A stretch of 64,000 nt of DNA from Mortierella alpina (Eukaryota > Mortierellomycota > Mortierellomycetes > Mortierellales > Mortierellaceae). Under the pieces are notes generated by a model. That model was not told where the DNA came from. It saw only the letters and a program-made list of their open reading frames with translations, and searched no databases. Location of the stretch: NCBI GenBank assembly GCA_029449245.1, contig JANATF010000001.1:620001-684000 (forward strand), read 5' to 3'. A program made the translations under genes and the position numbers. Positions 21,615-34,562 of this stretch are shown in pieces. Every line of letters begins with the position of its first letter. Position 1 is the stretch's first letter.

Positions 21615-24600
21615 ATGTACCGCGTTTCGGCCCTGTCTCGGGCATCCGTCCGAGCCAATGCCGCTGCTATTCCTCTAGCGCGTCGGCAGGCTCTCCTTGC
21701 ACCCTGCCTCACTCGCACCAGCGGGGCGCTGCCTCTCGTCCCCTCCGCGGCCTCGTCCGCGCGCCAGCTCAAAACAGTCGCTGCAGTCTCTGTGGCACCA
21801 CGAGCAGGCGCCCTTCCATCCTCGAGCATCGCTGTCCAGCCCTCGCCCTTTCTCCGCACGAGAAAAGTGCCCGGTGGTCAGACCCTGCGGCGCAAATACA
21901 CAACCGAGACCCCGGTCACCGTGGAGGAAGAGGTACATGAACACCTTTCTCGGAGCACACGCTCTCAGCGGGTCTTTTCTGTGGCCGCAAGTGTTTACAT
22001 GCCATTAACGCATAATACATCCTCTACTCGCTCTCGCTATGGATACAGCTTCCCCTTCAGTACGGCATGCTGTACTTTGATAACGCCTACCCCCTCAAGA
22101 TGGGATGGTGGGATGTTCGTTACTCGCTCTTGAAGCCCGGTTGGAAGTCACTGGAGCGAAAAGCCAAGATGGAACTCGTTCCGCCCGAGAACGCCATGCC
22201 TTTTCACTTCAAGATTGGAGGCATCGAGCCAAGGTAAACATGGGCAGCAGAATGAAAAGACGTTGAACGAGAGAGATCCAAAATTTTCCAAGTCCTCCGG
22301 GGCCTTTGCTTACCTAAACGTATAATTCCCATTCTGGGGGGGTTTTTTTTATGGCATTTATAGGCTGAAGGACGGCGGCATGTTTGTGCACTTCTCCTAC
22401 GTCCACCCAAGCTCATACACCACCAAGGAAGCCCTCAAAGAGATCGAGAGTCGATGTGAACAACACCTCATCAGTCATGGTCATTACATGTGGTTCAACT
22501 TTCAAAAGGTGCGCGCGTTCCTTGTCAAGGGTTCACCCTTCTTGGAGGACATGGCCAGTCGGTACCCCAACAGCAGGATCAGGATCGAATACACGGGTGA
22601 GCCTGGTGTGGAGGGCCTTTATTCGCTCTTTAGAAAGTACGGAAAGATCATGGATATTGTCATGGTCCCGCCCGTCAAGGACATGCCCAAGCAAGCCATC
22701 ATTCAGTACTCGGTCATGCGCGCATCCACAAGCGCCAAGAGCTGTTTGCATGGCGCGGAGATCAATGGCGTGCGACTGAGTGTGACCTATGAACGAACTC
22801 TGAAGGGCAATGCTATCTGGGACTGGCTCACCAACCACCCTAGAATCACGGTTCCTCTCGGAGGTATGGCCATTGCAGGAATGTCCTTCATGATCTTCGA
22901 CCCTATTCGTGTCTTCAGCATGGAGGCCAAGATAACGCAACTGTTCAACATGAACGAGTACAAGTTCTTGAGATGGCTACGCAAGGAGACGGTCGGGCGC
23001 TTGACCAGGACTCCAATCGATTCACTCCAGGCCACGGGCTGGCGCGAGAGAGAGCACGACGAGGAGAAACTTCGAAACTGGTTGCGTGTCCCCCCAGAGT
23101 CCTTTGCGATCGTTCATGGACCACGCGGTGCCGGAAAGACCGAGATGGTCGAGTATGTGATCAAGGATAAAAAGCACAAGGTCGTGATCCGATGCGAGGA
23201 GTTGGCAAACGCCAGGAGTGAAGGCGAGGTCTTGACAAACTTGGCCAGGCAAGTCGGCTACATCCCTCTGTTCCAATTCATGACAACCATCAATAACATG
23301 ATGGACATGGCTATCACTGCAACCACTGGACAAAAGGCCGGCTTGTCGGCGACATTTGAAGGACAGCTTAAGAAGATTTTGGATACGTTGACGATCGCTA
23401 TCCAGGAAGCCTCGCCCACCAAGGACATGTCGTCCTTCTCACCCGAGGCGATCATGAAGAAGATTGAGGCTACCATTGAGGAAAAGACGCGTCGTGCCGA
23501 GATGGTTCAATCTGGATGCTCAGGCAGTACCATGTCTCTGGAATCCAGACGTGATGCCAAAGCCAAGAAGAGAAAGGACAAGGAGGAGAGCCAGTGGTGT
23601 GATCCTGATGAGATCCCTGTCATCGTTATTGACGGGTTCATGTCCAGGGAGAAGGGCCCGCATGCAAAGGAGCTCTGGACACACTTGTCAGAGTGGGCTG
23701 CTGTCCTGGTAGAGAACCACGTCGCCCATGTCATTTTCCTGAGCAACAACGTAGCTGCTTCAAAGCCCTTGGCTAAAGGTAACCCTCTTTGCGGAACACA
23801 AATGTTTGAATCCAGCGCTAAAAACGTGAACATGATTGATTGCTGACTATCCATTTCCCCCCCCCCTTTCTGTCTCCCAGCTTTGCCTAATATGACGTTC
23901 GAGACGATTGTGCTCGCAGATGCAACGTTGGATTCCGCACTCGAATTCGTTTATAAGCACTTGGACCGAGACGAGTTCCCAGACCTGATCGAATCCGTGC
24001 AGACCATTGGCGGTCGTCTCACAGATTTGGAGCTCTTTGTCCAAAAGGTTAAGAGTGGTATGGGACCCGAAGATGCCGTCCATGACATCCTGGGCCGAGC
24101 CGTGATCGAGGTCCGAAAGAGCGCCTTCGACTTTGACAGTTCCGACGGACGGACCTTGACCTGGACACCGATTCAGTTCTGGGCTGTGATGAAGCAACTC
24201 GCCAGCAGTGAGCTTGCCAACTTTGATGAGCTCAAGATCCACCCATTATTCAAGAACGACGAGTCTCCGTTCGCGGCTATGGAGCAGGCGGAACTGATCA
24301 CCATCGTGCACAAGAACGGACGGCCAGCAGCAGTGCGACCGGGCAAGCCCATTTACCGGGCTGCGTTCCAGGACATTCTCCAAGACATTGGGTTCTCGGC
24401 CGTGATGGAGCTCGAGTCTGCAACGTTCTTGGAGAAGGAGGAGATGGTCAAAGTGGCCAAGTGGGAGGCTGAATTGAAGGAGCTGTCAAACTTGCTGCAC
24501 AAGGATGGCTCGTGGATCTTTGGAGGTGGAAGAGTCCCCAAGGAAGTTGATACCCGCGTCAAGTGGCTCATGAAGAAGCTGGCCGAGTCCCACGCAAAGG

Positions 24601-24668
24601 TCGAGAAGTACGAGATGGAGGCTGCCAATGCTAAGAAGGCCGTGGCCAGCCTTAGCTTGGCTGCATAG
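21615..24668 (+). CDS. YME2: Mitochondrial escape protein 2 (Yme2/Rna12-like)
   Basis: Four exons (21615-21932, 22049-22233, 22364-23778, 23881-24668) give 901 residues. The Arg/Ser/Ala-rich N-terminus is a mitochondrial presequence. An RRM-like region lies at about 200-290 (LYSLFRKYGKIMDIVMVPP). A membrane segment lies near 330 (PLGGMAIAGMSFMIFDP). A P-loop NTPase domain has Walker A G420-T427 (GPRGAGKT) and a Walker B-like VIVIDGF. A charged helical region ends the protein. Yeast Yme2 is an inner-membrane protein that influences mtDNA nucleoid structure and escape of mtDNA to the nucleus (family knowledge). A second in-phase acceptor 12 nt after the chosen one at 22049 (CCTTCAG) could remove four residues. 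Confidence 0.9.
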
Positions 24669-26359
24669 TTTAGAATACGAACACATAGAGTTGCCAACAA
24701 TATATCCCGTTTTAGACACGATTTCTGCGGATGCTCTGATCATCGTGAAATCATTATGCGACTGAGTTGCAACGCGTTCGACGCGCGTCCATCATTCACT
24801 CTTTCCTGCTCACTCTCGGGGGCAAAATTTTTACTCCTCTGCAAACGCGTCTGTCTGATGGAATGTGAACCGCTTCTTCATCAGTTGCCTTGCCTTCCTT
24901 CCATATCATCAGCACTGGATTGATGGAATGGCTATTCTCTTTATCGAGAACTGGTTCACCACAGTATGTGGGCCCTTTCTCAACTGCCTCCGCCTGCAAC
25001 TGCCTTATAGACTCTAAATGGTGCTCAGTTAGAGACCCGCCCTTGTCAAGCTCGTTCGAACTCTGTCATACAGAGGGGGGGGGGGGGAAAGCCCAAGGCT
25101 CGGTTCGCGCAGCAGCAAGCGCGCCAAGGAATCTGGGAATATCCTTCAGAAAACTGACACCTAACAGAGCATGGTACAGATACCCACATAGATCTAGAGA
25201 ATCGGGGCCGCGTACAACAAATGCAGGTGCGTACATCACTTCCACAAACACCGGCGGTTTAGTCTTCTTCAGAGAAGGACCTATCGCTGCATCTCTTTCT
25301 TCCTATCAGCACCGTCCGTCTGCAACTTTCAACTGGGGATAGCACAGACTATATCAACCTGAGTAGAAACTGCCAGGTTGGAGACTCAACGCAGGCGCCT
25401 CACAGGATAAGTCTATAACAGCGTGATTATTAACACTACTATTGTATATTACGCGACGATCCGAATGACTCGCGCGAAGTGATGGAGGGTTTAAAGTGCT
25501 GCCCAACGCCTTGTATGACCATTACACGAGTCAGAGATGCCCAAAATGTAAGCACCGGAGGCTCCACTGCAGGGGTGCTGCAAGAACATGCATCGGGATC
25601 AGGGGAATTATTACAGCCAAGAGGAGCTAAGGACGTGTGTTGCGACTCCAAAACATGTGCAATGTAGTTCGCTAGCAGGCAGCTTCATAGACGGTTTATA
25701 GTTGTTGTTTTTTTCCTAGTTCTCAGGCTTACTGGACTTGTTGTGTTCCAAGGAACATCATCGTCAAGAGGTGAAAGTTTTCCAGCTTGGCACTACCCTA
25801 ATGATGTTTCGGTTGCTGGTGCTAACACTGATGCAGACCTAAACAGAGAGAGGTGCCCGCTTAGTTAGTGCGCAACGACAGAAGGCGACGTCGAGAGTGC
25901 TGCCAACGTACTAGACATCATCGGTTAACACATGGCCTCTAAAGACAACTCTGATGGCACTCCACCTTCTTCTGTACATACGCTGTGGGAATTGGATCCC
26001 TCATCGACCAGGGGGCAATGCATCCAAGGAACATGGACGGGAGCAGATGTAATTTGAGCAAAGGTGCGGTCGAGTGCCGTAACCCACTCTGCTTCACCTT
26101 CAAAGCTCGACTTCACACCTCGGCTCCGCGACCAACAAGGGTGCAGCAAATTCTCATATCAACCAGAGTAGCTGATCGCCCTAACGTGCATTGTGAGGAC
26201 CATATGAGCGCTAGCAATAACATCCCAAGTGATCGTCAGTTCTAACGAGAAGAAGTAATATGGCATGTAGCAAGCTAGATAGATTCGCGACATGCATCTG
26301 CCATAAAATTAATGTAACGTCCCACTTTTAAATAAGCATCTAATTCGATCTACTTCAAT
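24669..26359. other. 1.7-kb intergenic region, no gene recognised
   Basis: It lies between the convergent ends of YME2 and XPO4. It holds a 13-base G run (25075-25087) but no recognisable domain, tRNA or repeat. Open frames are short and overlap on both strands, as expected by chance. Confidence 0.5.
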
Positions 26360-29300
26360 CTACTTCACCCTCAACACCCCACGCACGCCCATCAAGAAAC
26401 GCAGAAAGATATCCTTTCTAACCGCAGTCATGGCCACATCCCGATGAACCAGCTCCCGCCGCCCGACCACATCCTGTGCAGGGAATGCCTCCGATAAGTG
26501 CTGGAACGAATCCGACAACCGCTTCTGAAGCTCCGGTGTGAGAGGCCGCTCACTGGCAGCGAGCAATTGCTCGATCAGATGGCCATAAGCCTCTTGCCTG
26601 GCACACACGAGCGCAAGGACACAGGAGCCCGCTGCGTCGACGAGCTCCATGTCCAACCTCTTGAACAACAGCTGCTCAAACGTCATCTTCAAGAACTCGT
26701 CCAAATGAGGTCGTAATCCAGCAACAGCCTCGGCAGGATTGTGGAGAGACGCATTGCAGGCATAGATCGCCATGGCTGTGATGGCCTGGAAGGTCAGATG
26801 CGACACCTCGAGAATGTTATGGTCAACCCCAAACTTGAGCGAGGCCATCAGGTTGTGGAGCAGACTCTCGGGAAGTTCAACAAGACGTCCAGGATACGAC
26901 TCTACCAGCCTGGAGATCAAGCGGATATATAATGTGCAGAGTCTTGGGATCTAGAAGAAACAAGCACGAAACAAAGGTAAAGGAATACCGGTCAGATATT
27001 GGGTAAAGAGTTTTCCGTAGAAATGATGTACAATATGCCAAGGAGAAACTAACCTCGAGCATATTCTTCTTGATCATAGGGATGAGGATATTAGTGCCAG
27101 AGAACACGACTGTTGACGGTAGGACCGCATTGGGTGCTTGGACCAGCATCTGATCCACTCCTCGAACTTCCAGCAGACTCAGCAGCAATTCCAGGACGAC
27201 GGAGACATCTCCATACGGCTCATCATCGGCTTCCTCCCACGCAGTCGCTCTCTTCGTGCCCAAGTTGGCTGCTGAGAATGTCTGTAGCAAGTTCAGCAAG
27301 CAGGTGTGAAAGTAACTGATCTGATCCGGCGAAAGTGAACTGAACTCCAGATTCTTGATCAGATCGGTGTAGAGTCTCAAAACCAGGATCTGCACCTCGA
27401 GAAAGTTGCTATAAACTCGGACCAGAGTGACAAAGGACTCGAAGAACCTGGAGCTGAAGTTGAAGATCATGGGGGTATTTATGTCGGTCAACGCCAACGC
27501 CAACCCATTGAACATCTAACAGTAATGAGAGACAAATAATTAGCCACCACGCTCAACTGCGACCAGGCATAAAGGTGGGTCTCCTTGAGCAAGGGCAAAA
27601 TGGATGTACCTCGAGGCCGTTCATGATCTGGCTCATAACTTCGTTATCCTGATATCTGGCTTGGAACGATTGGTCCTGCAGAACAGCCGCGAACCTCGTC
27701 TCGATGGCGGTTGAAATGAGGCCGAAATAATGGCCATTAAGTTGTTCGGAAGGGGCATACGAGATTATGGTGGTGATGGCTTGAATAAGAGAACTAAACA
27801 TCAATGACAAAAGATATCCGTCTAGCCATCAGCATAATAAAATACATTGTCAAGCGGATGCTATTGAAGGGAACCATATTCTAAGGGTAACCATGGACTT
27901 ACTTGTGGATAACTTCGGGAAGAAGAGAAAGGTTGTCGATAAAGAAGCTGACCAGAGAAGGGAACTGTGCTGTATATCACAAATGGAAAAGAACAGAAGA
28001 CAGATGTCAGCTGGAGCACTTTTGCCAGTGACATAGATCGGATCGAGCTTTGCCCCCATTCACCTACCAGACTGCAGCAGTGCATTTCGAACAGATGAGC
28101 GCTGGCCAAAGGTGTTTAGCAATGCAACGATCTATCCGAGCAGTACATAGCGTAGAGTTGTTATGAGCGATAGAGACTAAGTAAAGGTAAATCCACATCC
28201 GAGGCGCCAATAGCCAATACAAGACTAACCTGAACCAGCACATCGGGGTCTGCGCTCCACAAAAGAAAGTTGATCCTCAACTTGCTGATCAAAAACTCCA
28301 GGATGTCAAGGCCACTGCCACCCACCGATGCCTCCCCGTACGCCTGAAGAAGGTTAGGGCTGTCGAGAGTAACAAATGATATTCAGGGCTTATAAATAAA
28401 ACGTCTGTACAGAGAGGGAGATCATCGTCATCATCCATGCCATGCCGATGAGTACCTTAAGCTGGAGTAGTTATCCGGGGAGATGAATAGGTACGTCTTG
28501 ACCCAGCGTTCTAGGAACCAGAAAAGCGACAGAGCGACCTGCGGACTGCAAGAAGCAGCCTATTGGAGTGAGAAGGAATTCCAATGGTCAGCACCAGTCC
28601 TCGCCCACCCCAGTCTGAAAGCAGTTAACAGGTCGACATCAATCGCCCTCAAAGTACCTGGCCAGAGTGAGGGTCGAGTGAGACGGAATCCAAAAGATTC
28701 ATGAGGTTGCTAAAGATGTGAATGAACTGATCCTGGTCCCGGGGCTGGCTCTTCGAGAGCTCGTTCAGCGTGTCTGGCACGTGTGCAGTCTCTCCTGTGC
28801 TGTTGTCTGCAAACACATATCCCGTAATGACAATTAGCCAGTGCAAATGCTCATACAGGAACGTGATGTAGTCGGGTCGGCTGCCATCATAGGTGTTGTT
28901 GAGAAAACCCTGCAATCCTTCGATCCGTTCGCGGAGCAGACCCTGCAGGCGCAAAAATGTATTGTGGGGATCAAGCCGTGCCAGGGCAGCAATGGATATC
29001 AACTGATCGCCATAGGTGTCCCAGTCCTGAAATCCGTCACCCTCCTCGTCAACCTCGGCGTTGAACTTGGCGAGCTCCAGTCTGGTGTCAATGTACTTTT
29101 CCACAATGCCATAGCTGATACTATGGAAGAATTGAAGCAAACTGGTGGCATCGGCAACAAGGGCAGGCAAGTTGTGGTTCGAGATGGCTGCCTGAGAGTC
29201 CTGCACTGCTCACGGTGGTAGACAAAAGGCAATGGTGTTAGAAGTGTTGAGTGCATGACATCTACATATTCATATCCACACAAGTGATCGCCATTCTCAG

Positions 29301-31154
29301 TACCAAGTTTGACCCAAGTGACCAAAAGCTCATCAAAGGCTCCCATGAGGCTCTCAGACTCTTCTGGCACTTTGGCGGACTCATTGAGACAGTGGATTGT
29401 CAACAAAGCGACTTGGTTGAGAAAATCGAACCGCTCAGGTACGGAGCAAATCGTCTGGATAGAGTGGAATGACAAGAGTTGACGGATCATCTCCGTGATC
29501 GCAATCATGTTCTCCGTGTACTCGGCTTGCAAGCACTCATCCGACGAGCACGACGCGACGCTAGGTGAGAAAAAAAAAGTCTAGGGTTAATACCGAGACA
29601 ATGCAGCTTGTTCAAGCAGGTAGTACTGTATATCAAAGAGGAGACGTACTTGTTGATCAGTGTCAAAAGGCCTTTCATAACGCCTGAGATGTGACTGATG
29701 GTTGCCTCCTCGTTCATAAAGATGGCTCCATGGAGCCCACAAAGCTGAATCAAACACTGCCGGACGCGGTGGGTCATGATGTTGTCCTGCACCAACGGGA
29801 AGAGCTATAGTTCCGATTGTGACATTTGCCATTGAGTAATTGTGCATTAGATCGGTGACTACACCAGTAGTTGGAGAACAACACTGGTGGTTGTAGCTAT
29901 GTGCCATACCGTAAAGAACATGGAAAGCACGTCGGCATTGACGAGAACTGGCCTCCAGCTAGCGGGATAAACGATGGTCCTGCTGTAGTCCTCTTCGTCA
30001 TCTGCAAAGGTGCCAGCAAGTACTGGTTGGTCTGGAAGAATGTGCACAGGGGTTCGTCAGCTTTCATCCAAAATTTCTGCTTAGGGTTGCATGCTAACGA
30101 CGTCCCTTGACATGGGTCGCGTCCTGGTACTTACTGCTCGAGGAAAAGTCCCATTGCAAAATAGATTCGATGAGCATGATCGAGAGACCAAGCAGTGGTT
30201 TTTGCGATCCAGTGACCTCCTGTCCAGGGTTGATGATCAGATCCTGCAGTTGCTCATGCAGCACATTGAGTGTTTGCTGGAAGATAAGCTGGAGAAGACG
30301 GTCCTCGAAGGATGTCTTTGTCCTGTGGTGAAAGTCCCAGGTCAGTCCCACGCTGCTGGCTTTTCCCCTGCTCGAGAACTCGTCCACGAGTGCGTGCGCC
30401 AGCGAGAGCGCAATACGTTTTTCCTGTTCGCCCAGCGACAGCAAGTGCAGGATGTGGTTGTAGACGACGTCCTGCTCCTCTGCAGAGGCTTCCAGCCAGC
30501 CTCGCTTGGAGATTACTGCAATAGCCTGGTAGATCTGCTTGGCCACATAGGACACCAGCTTTGGGTGGTGAAGGTTGTAGCTGATCAAAAACACCTGCAA
30601 GCTCTGAATCTCCTGCTTTTCGTATCGCGCATACTCCCGGACAATGGCGCCAGTGATTCCTGATGCGGCATGGAACTGGACTGACGACGAGTTGGAGTGG
30701 GCTATCAAGAATGCATACATGGAGCGCGGTGAGCCCATAGCTTCGGATGCGAGTGGGCTGCTCATTCATCCAAGCCTGTGCAAGTAGGTCGCATTCGGTC
30801 GGGTCTTACCAAGAAGGTACTGGCAGACAGGCACAATGTTCTCGCTCTGCTTGAAGTCAATCAGCACCTTTTCGGCCTGCACCCGGGTCGTAGGATGCTA
30901 GAGGGCCAGAGAATACAGGGGACAAAAGAATGTGATCAGCGCTGTGTTTTCCCTGAGAGCCGTGTCTCTCCTCTCGCCTTGACTACAGGTGCTATTGCTG
31001 TCGGGGTTGTCAGGCAGAGGATTGCTGCCGTGTGTGTGTGTGTGTGCTGGTGCCATCGGTATGGTGTGCAGATGTGTGTGGGATGGACATAAAGGGGTAC
31101 CTGTGCCTCAGCGCATGCCTTCTCGATGGTGGCGAGCACTGCTGGGTAGTCCAT
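26360..31154 (-). CDS. XPO4: Exportin-4
   Basis: Fourteen exons splice to 1130 residues (human exportin-4 is about 1150): 31154-31101, 30897-30810, 30701-30135, 30031-29910, 29804-29650, 29560-29304, 29205-28658, 28559-28456, 28359-28230, 28131-28068, 27969-27903, 27793-27610, 27515-27054 and 26950-26360. It is a karyopherin-beta export receptor made of helical repeats. Recognisable segments are VQFHAASGITGAIVREYARY, KQIYQAIAVISKRGWLEA, LVDEFSSRGKASSVGLTWDF and ALSLFWFLERWVKTYLF, all aligning in order with exportin-4. Animal Xpo4 carries eIF5A and Smad3 out of the nucleus and imports Sox factors (family knowledge). The first coding exon is only 18 codons, and intron 1 has a GT microsatellite (about 31027-31047). 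Intron 2's acceptor was chosen at CTTGATAG (30702-30703) because it restores family spacing. Confidence 0.9.
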
Positions 31155-33058
31155 GAGGTGGATGGTCAAGGTTGAACAGCCAAAACAGACCAGGCGAGTC
31201 AGCCTCACTCTTGTATCAGCCACTCACCGCAGACAAGCCTCAGGAACTCCAATCATCGTAGATTTCGAAGTGGAAAAAAAAACCAGCTGGGCGTGTCTGT
31301 GCGCGCTCAGAGGGTGTCGTGCCCTTATACGTTTCGCTGCCATTCATGGAAAGGAGGGTAGAGGATGATGTGCAGGCAGTGTGTGTGGAGCAGTAAGAGG
31401 AACGCGCAGCAAGAGGTGTCTAGATGCACTTTCTCATCGAGAGATACCCACTGATGAACTCATGGACACGTCTGGTGTTAAAAATGGGATATTGGACATC
31501 CTGGTTAGGTGAATGAATCTACGAAGACTGGGAACGCGTTGCATAATTGTGTAGGCGAGAGCGTGTGAGCTGCAAACAACCATCCCATGTGGTGGCGGTT
31601 AAATGATTGCCAAACGCAGAACAATGCATCCGCTAGCCTTCTTTTTCCTGAGCGACACGTCTTCATCAAGCACAGAGTGATAAATCAGTCCATCACAAAG
31701 AGGTTCCTGTGCAGGCACACAGAGCCTTGGATTGACAGGAAGTGACAGGATCTATGATAACTCGTTGCCACTGACCTTTGGAGGGTCAGAAAAACAGTGG
31801 ATCCAGCCACAGTCTACAGTTCAGTACTGTACTGCACTTGATCCCCCAAACAGGTGCACGCGTACAGCCGAGGGTGGACGGCCAAACAAACCTAGAAAAT
31901 AGCATCCACTCTCCACAAAGCTCTCAAGGCACCTCCATACCCAGTGGAAATCAACACATGTCACGGGCAACTTTCGCAACGGCCGCCTCATTAGGTTAAC
32001 GGCTGGCTGTATGTGCGCAATAGACTACAGTGGATTACAGTGCGTGGGAAGGAAGAAAATTATCAGGCCACCATGGTGCTGGCCAATAATCGCTCTGTGG
32101 CACCTCAGCAAATTGCGTCTGCATGTGGCCTCACAACGGCCTCGCCCTGTCACTGCACTCTTGGGCTGCTCGACCTTCTGCTCACCGCTTGCAGCTTGGA
32201 TCATCAGGACTTGGTAACCGATCAGGGGCCAACACTGTGGTCATCCCCAACCGCCCCTTTGCAAATCATGAAAAAAGCCTGCACGCACACACACTTCGAA
32301 CGCCATAAAACTGATGGCTCCTTAGATTGTGATCGAGAGTAGAATGGCTTACCCACACTGCATGCTAGAGTATGGCATTCCAAATGGCGCTAGATCGCGA
32401 GGAGAGTGTACTGTACTGCTTCAAATTTGCCCACTCTGGGTATGGAGCAGTCTGACACTTTAGATCGAGTTGAGCGCAGTAACAAATGTGGGGTTCTAGA
32501 CGGGTAGGATCAAAGCTGCCTCCTCGCCCCGAGAGGCACTCCGCCTTCTTCGACATGAAGAAACAGCTCACATTCACGGCTTCGGGCCCCCGTCTCCCTC
32601 AGTTAACGTTTATGTATCATGCAGTCTTGCTGAGAATGTGTTTTCCATAGAACTAAAATAACATGTATCGTACTCTGGCTCCCTGAGCACAACCGGCCCC
32701 CAGCGGCATCACATTCTGTAAACTTGTGAACCGAGGGCGAACTGTCGCTCGATGCAACTTTTCTGTATTCTCCACCGCACAGTGGCCAACGTTTCGCAAA
32801 GGCACGACTTTGTTGACATAATGGATGCCTTCCAGTGTGAAGCAGTAGCGTGTGTTTGTGTATAGCCGGATGTGTACAGTACTGTACTGCTAGACTACCT
32901 TGTCGAGGAAAGCCCCACCCACAGTCAACTTCCAACAAAAGAACGATTGGTGTGGAACAATGCTCTCAAGAAATGGGTGACACCAGACCGCCGCGCTTTC
33001 GTGCTGAGAGAATAAAGAGTAAGCACTGATGGCATACACATCTACGAAGACACACTGA
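31155..33058. other. 1.9-kb divergent intergenic region
   Basis: It lies between the starts of XPO4 (minus) and the GPI-protein gene (plus). No gene was recognised. TACTGTACTGC occurs three times (near 31826, 32410 and 32882), the last inside a longer palindromic stretch. It may hold the regulatory region of the GPI-protein gene. Confidence 0.5.
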
Positions 33059-33066
33059 CATAAATA
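33059..33066 (+). promoter_or_regulatory. TATA-like element of the GPI-protein gene
   Basis: CATAAATA, about 75 bp before the ATG at 33142. A pyrimidine-rich stretch follows up to the start codon. Confidence 0.45.
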
Positions 33067-33141
33067 CCTGGTCTGCACCCTCTGCCTTCTTCCCTCTTCC
33101 CTTCTCTCCACCACTTCCTCACAATCACATCATATTTCATC

Positions 33142-33684
33142 ATGCAGTTCAAGACTCTTGCCCTCGCCACCATCGCCCTCGTTGCCGTCAACGCCCAGCT
33201 CCCCAGTGGCGGCTTTGACAACGATGCTTGCACCACCTGCACCATCGCCTCTTTCTCCAAGGACACAGTCTGCGCTGCTCTCCCCCCAGCAGACTTGGAG
33301 GCTCTCAAGGGCGTTATCTTCAAACTGGACCCAGCTACCAACAAGTTCAGCCCCGACATCGCTGGAATTGCTGCCCAGTTCGCAAAGCCCGAGACCAAGA
33401 AGTGCGTCTGCAGCTGGGCTGCCGCTCCCTTTACTGCCACCGGCCCCGCCGGCTCGTGCATCACTGGTACACCCGCCACCTGCAATGCTACCCAGCTTGC
33501 ACAAGCTTCCCAGGGTATTACCTTCTTGAGCGGTAGCTTCTGCAAGACCACCGGTAGCTCCACTGGCTCGGCTGCCCCCGGCCCCACCACCTCAGTGACT
33601 CCCAAGAGCGCTGCCACCGCTTTGAACATTCCTTATGTTTTCACCATCGCCGCCCTCGGTCTCGCTGCCGCTGTTGGCCTGTAA
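33142..33684 (+). CDS. Secreted, probably GPI-anchored, cysteine-rich surface protein
   Basis: A single exon of 180 residues. It has a signal peptide (MQFKTLALATIALVAVNAQ), a Cys-rich domain with about nine cysteines (first pair CTTC), a Ser/Thr/Pro/Gly-rich stalk (about 138-160), and a hydrophobic C-terminus (IPYVFTIAALGLAAAVGL) preceded by small residues, as in GPI-anchored proteins. Codon use is strongly biased to C-ending codons (GCC, ACC, TCC), which suggests high expression. There are no introns. Its place at the plasma membrane or cell wall is inferred. No enzyme family was recognised. A role in surface structure or host/environment contact is possible but not shown. Confidence 0.8.
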   Translation: MQFKTLALATIALVAVNAQLPSGGFDNDACTTCTIASFSKDTVCAALPPADLEALKGVIFKLDPATNKFSPDIAGIAAQFAKPETKKCVCSWAAAPFTATGPAGSCITGTPATCNATQLAQASQGITFLSGSFCKTTGSSTGSAAPGPTTSVTPKSAATALNIPYVFTIAALGLAAAVGL

Positions 33685-34562
33685 AGACGCTGCACCGCCT
33701 TGTCCCCAGTGCCTGACTGAAGCCCCTCACTCTCGCTAATTCGCTCCTACCATACCTGTAATACTTTTACTTGCTTGTAATATAAAATAATTTGAAAGCG
33801 ACCTCAGACCACGCTTTTTGTCAGTGTGGGGGTGATCGGGCGCAATTCAAATGCCGCACTTGAGGCATGCTGATACCACAGGAAGGTTGATCGCGATCAT
33901 CATCAAGCGTGGGCCTTGTTACACACTCGATGTGACATCTGCACAGCGGAAAATTGACAGCATGTGAGAAACGGCTGAGTGAGTGAACAATTTCATGTCC
34001 AGCGCTGAAGCTGGCAGTCGACAATTGTTGTGGAGGAGGTCACCGCTTTTTGTTGACGACTGATGGCAACAACAGCATCGACCACTGCTATCCTCCGAAC
34101 GACCGAATCCTGCAGCCTGTATGATCCACAAGACGCGCTGCACCCACGCCCTCCATTCGCTCGACAGCTCGCCCCAACTCCCAGCGTTGTTGTTCATGAC
34201 AGCCCATCCAGCGGGTCACGAGCGCACCCTAACCGAACATGAATGAATAGAGTTCGCAGATGTGTGGAGAGGAAAGGAGAGGAGAGGAGAGGAGAGGAGA
34301 GGGCAGAATGACAACGACCAGAGGCGTTGGGCGCCTCGAAGATGTGCATAGACTACGAACAAAGTGGTATCTTGCGCGCAGCTGGTCATGCCCCTTCACA
34401 CGTCTCTTCGATATTTAGCTAGCAGCCCGCTTCGTTTCCCTATTTCTCACCCTCTCTCCTTTCATTCCCTCACCAGCTCTTCATCCACACCTGCGCATCT
34501 TCCTCTCTGCTCCCCATTCGTCACACGCTCACCATCAGGAGCAGCCCAGGCCTTGTCCACAC
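33685..34562. other. Intergenic with GGAGA pentamer repeat
   Basis: Contains an AT-rich 3' end (AATATAAAATAA near 33780) and a GGAGA/GAGAG repeat tract at 34275-34303. The 250 bp before 34563 is pyrimidine-rich. No gene is seen. Confidence 0.6.

Noticed and set aside
24890-25342. 150-codon plus-strand frame in the YME2-XPO4 interval
   Set aside because: It runs through a 13-base G tract, has no domain and no supporting splice or promoter signals.
30702-30765. Extended exportin-4 exon 3 starting upstream of 30701
   Set aside because: It adds residues that break the spacing seen in exportin-4. The acceptor CTTGATAG restores family-like length.
31027-31047. GT-repeat tract as a possible CRISPR-like or regulatory array
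   Set aside because: It is a simple microsatellite inside exportin-4 intron 1. No spaced repeats resembling CRISPR occur anywhere in the window.
32013-32938. Frames on both strands in the XPO4-GPI gene interval
   Set aside because: No domain or bias, and they conflict with one another. Treated as regulatory or non-coding DNA.
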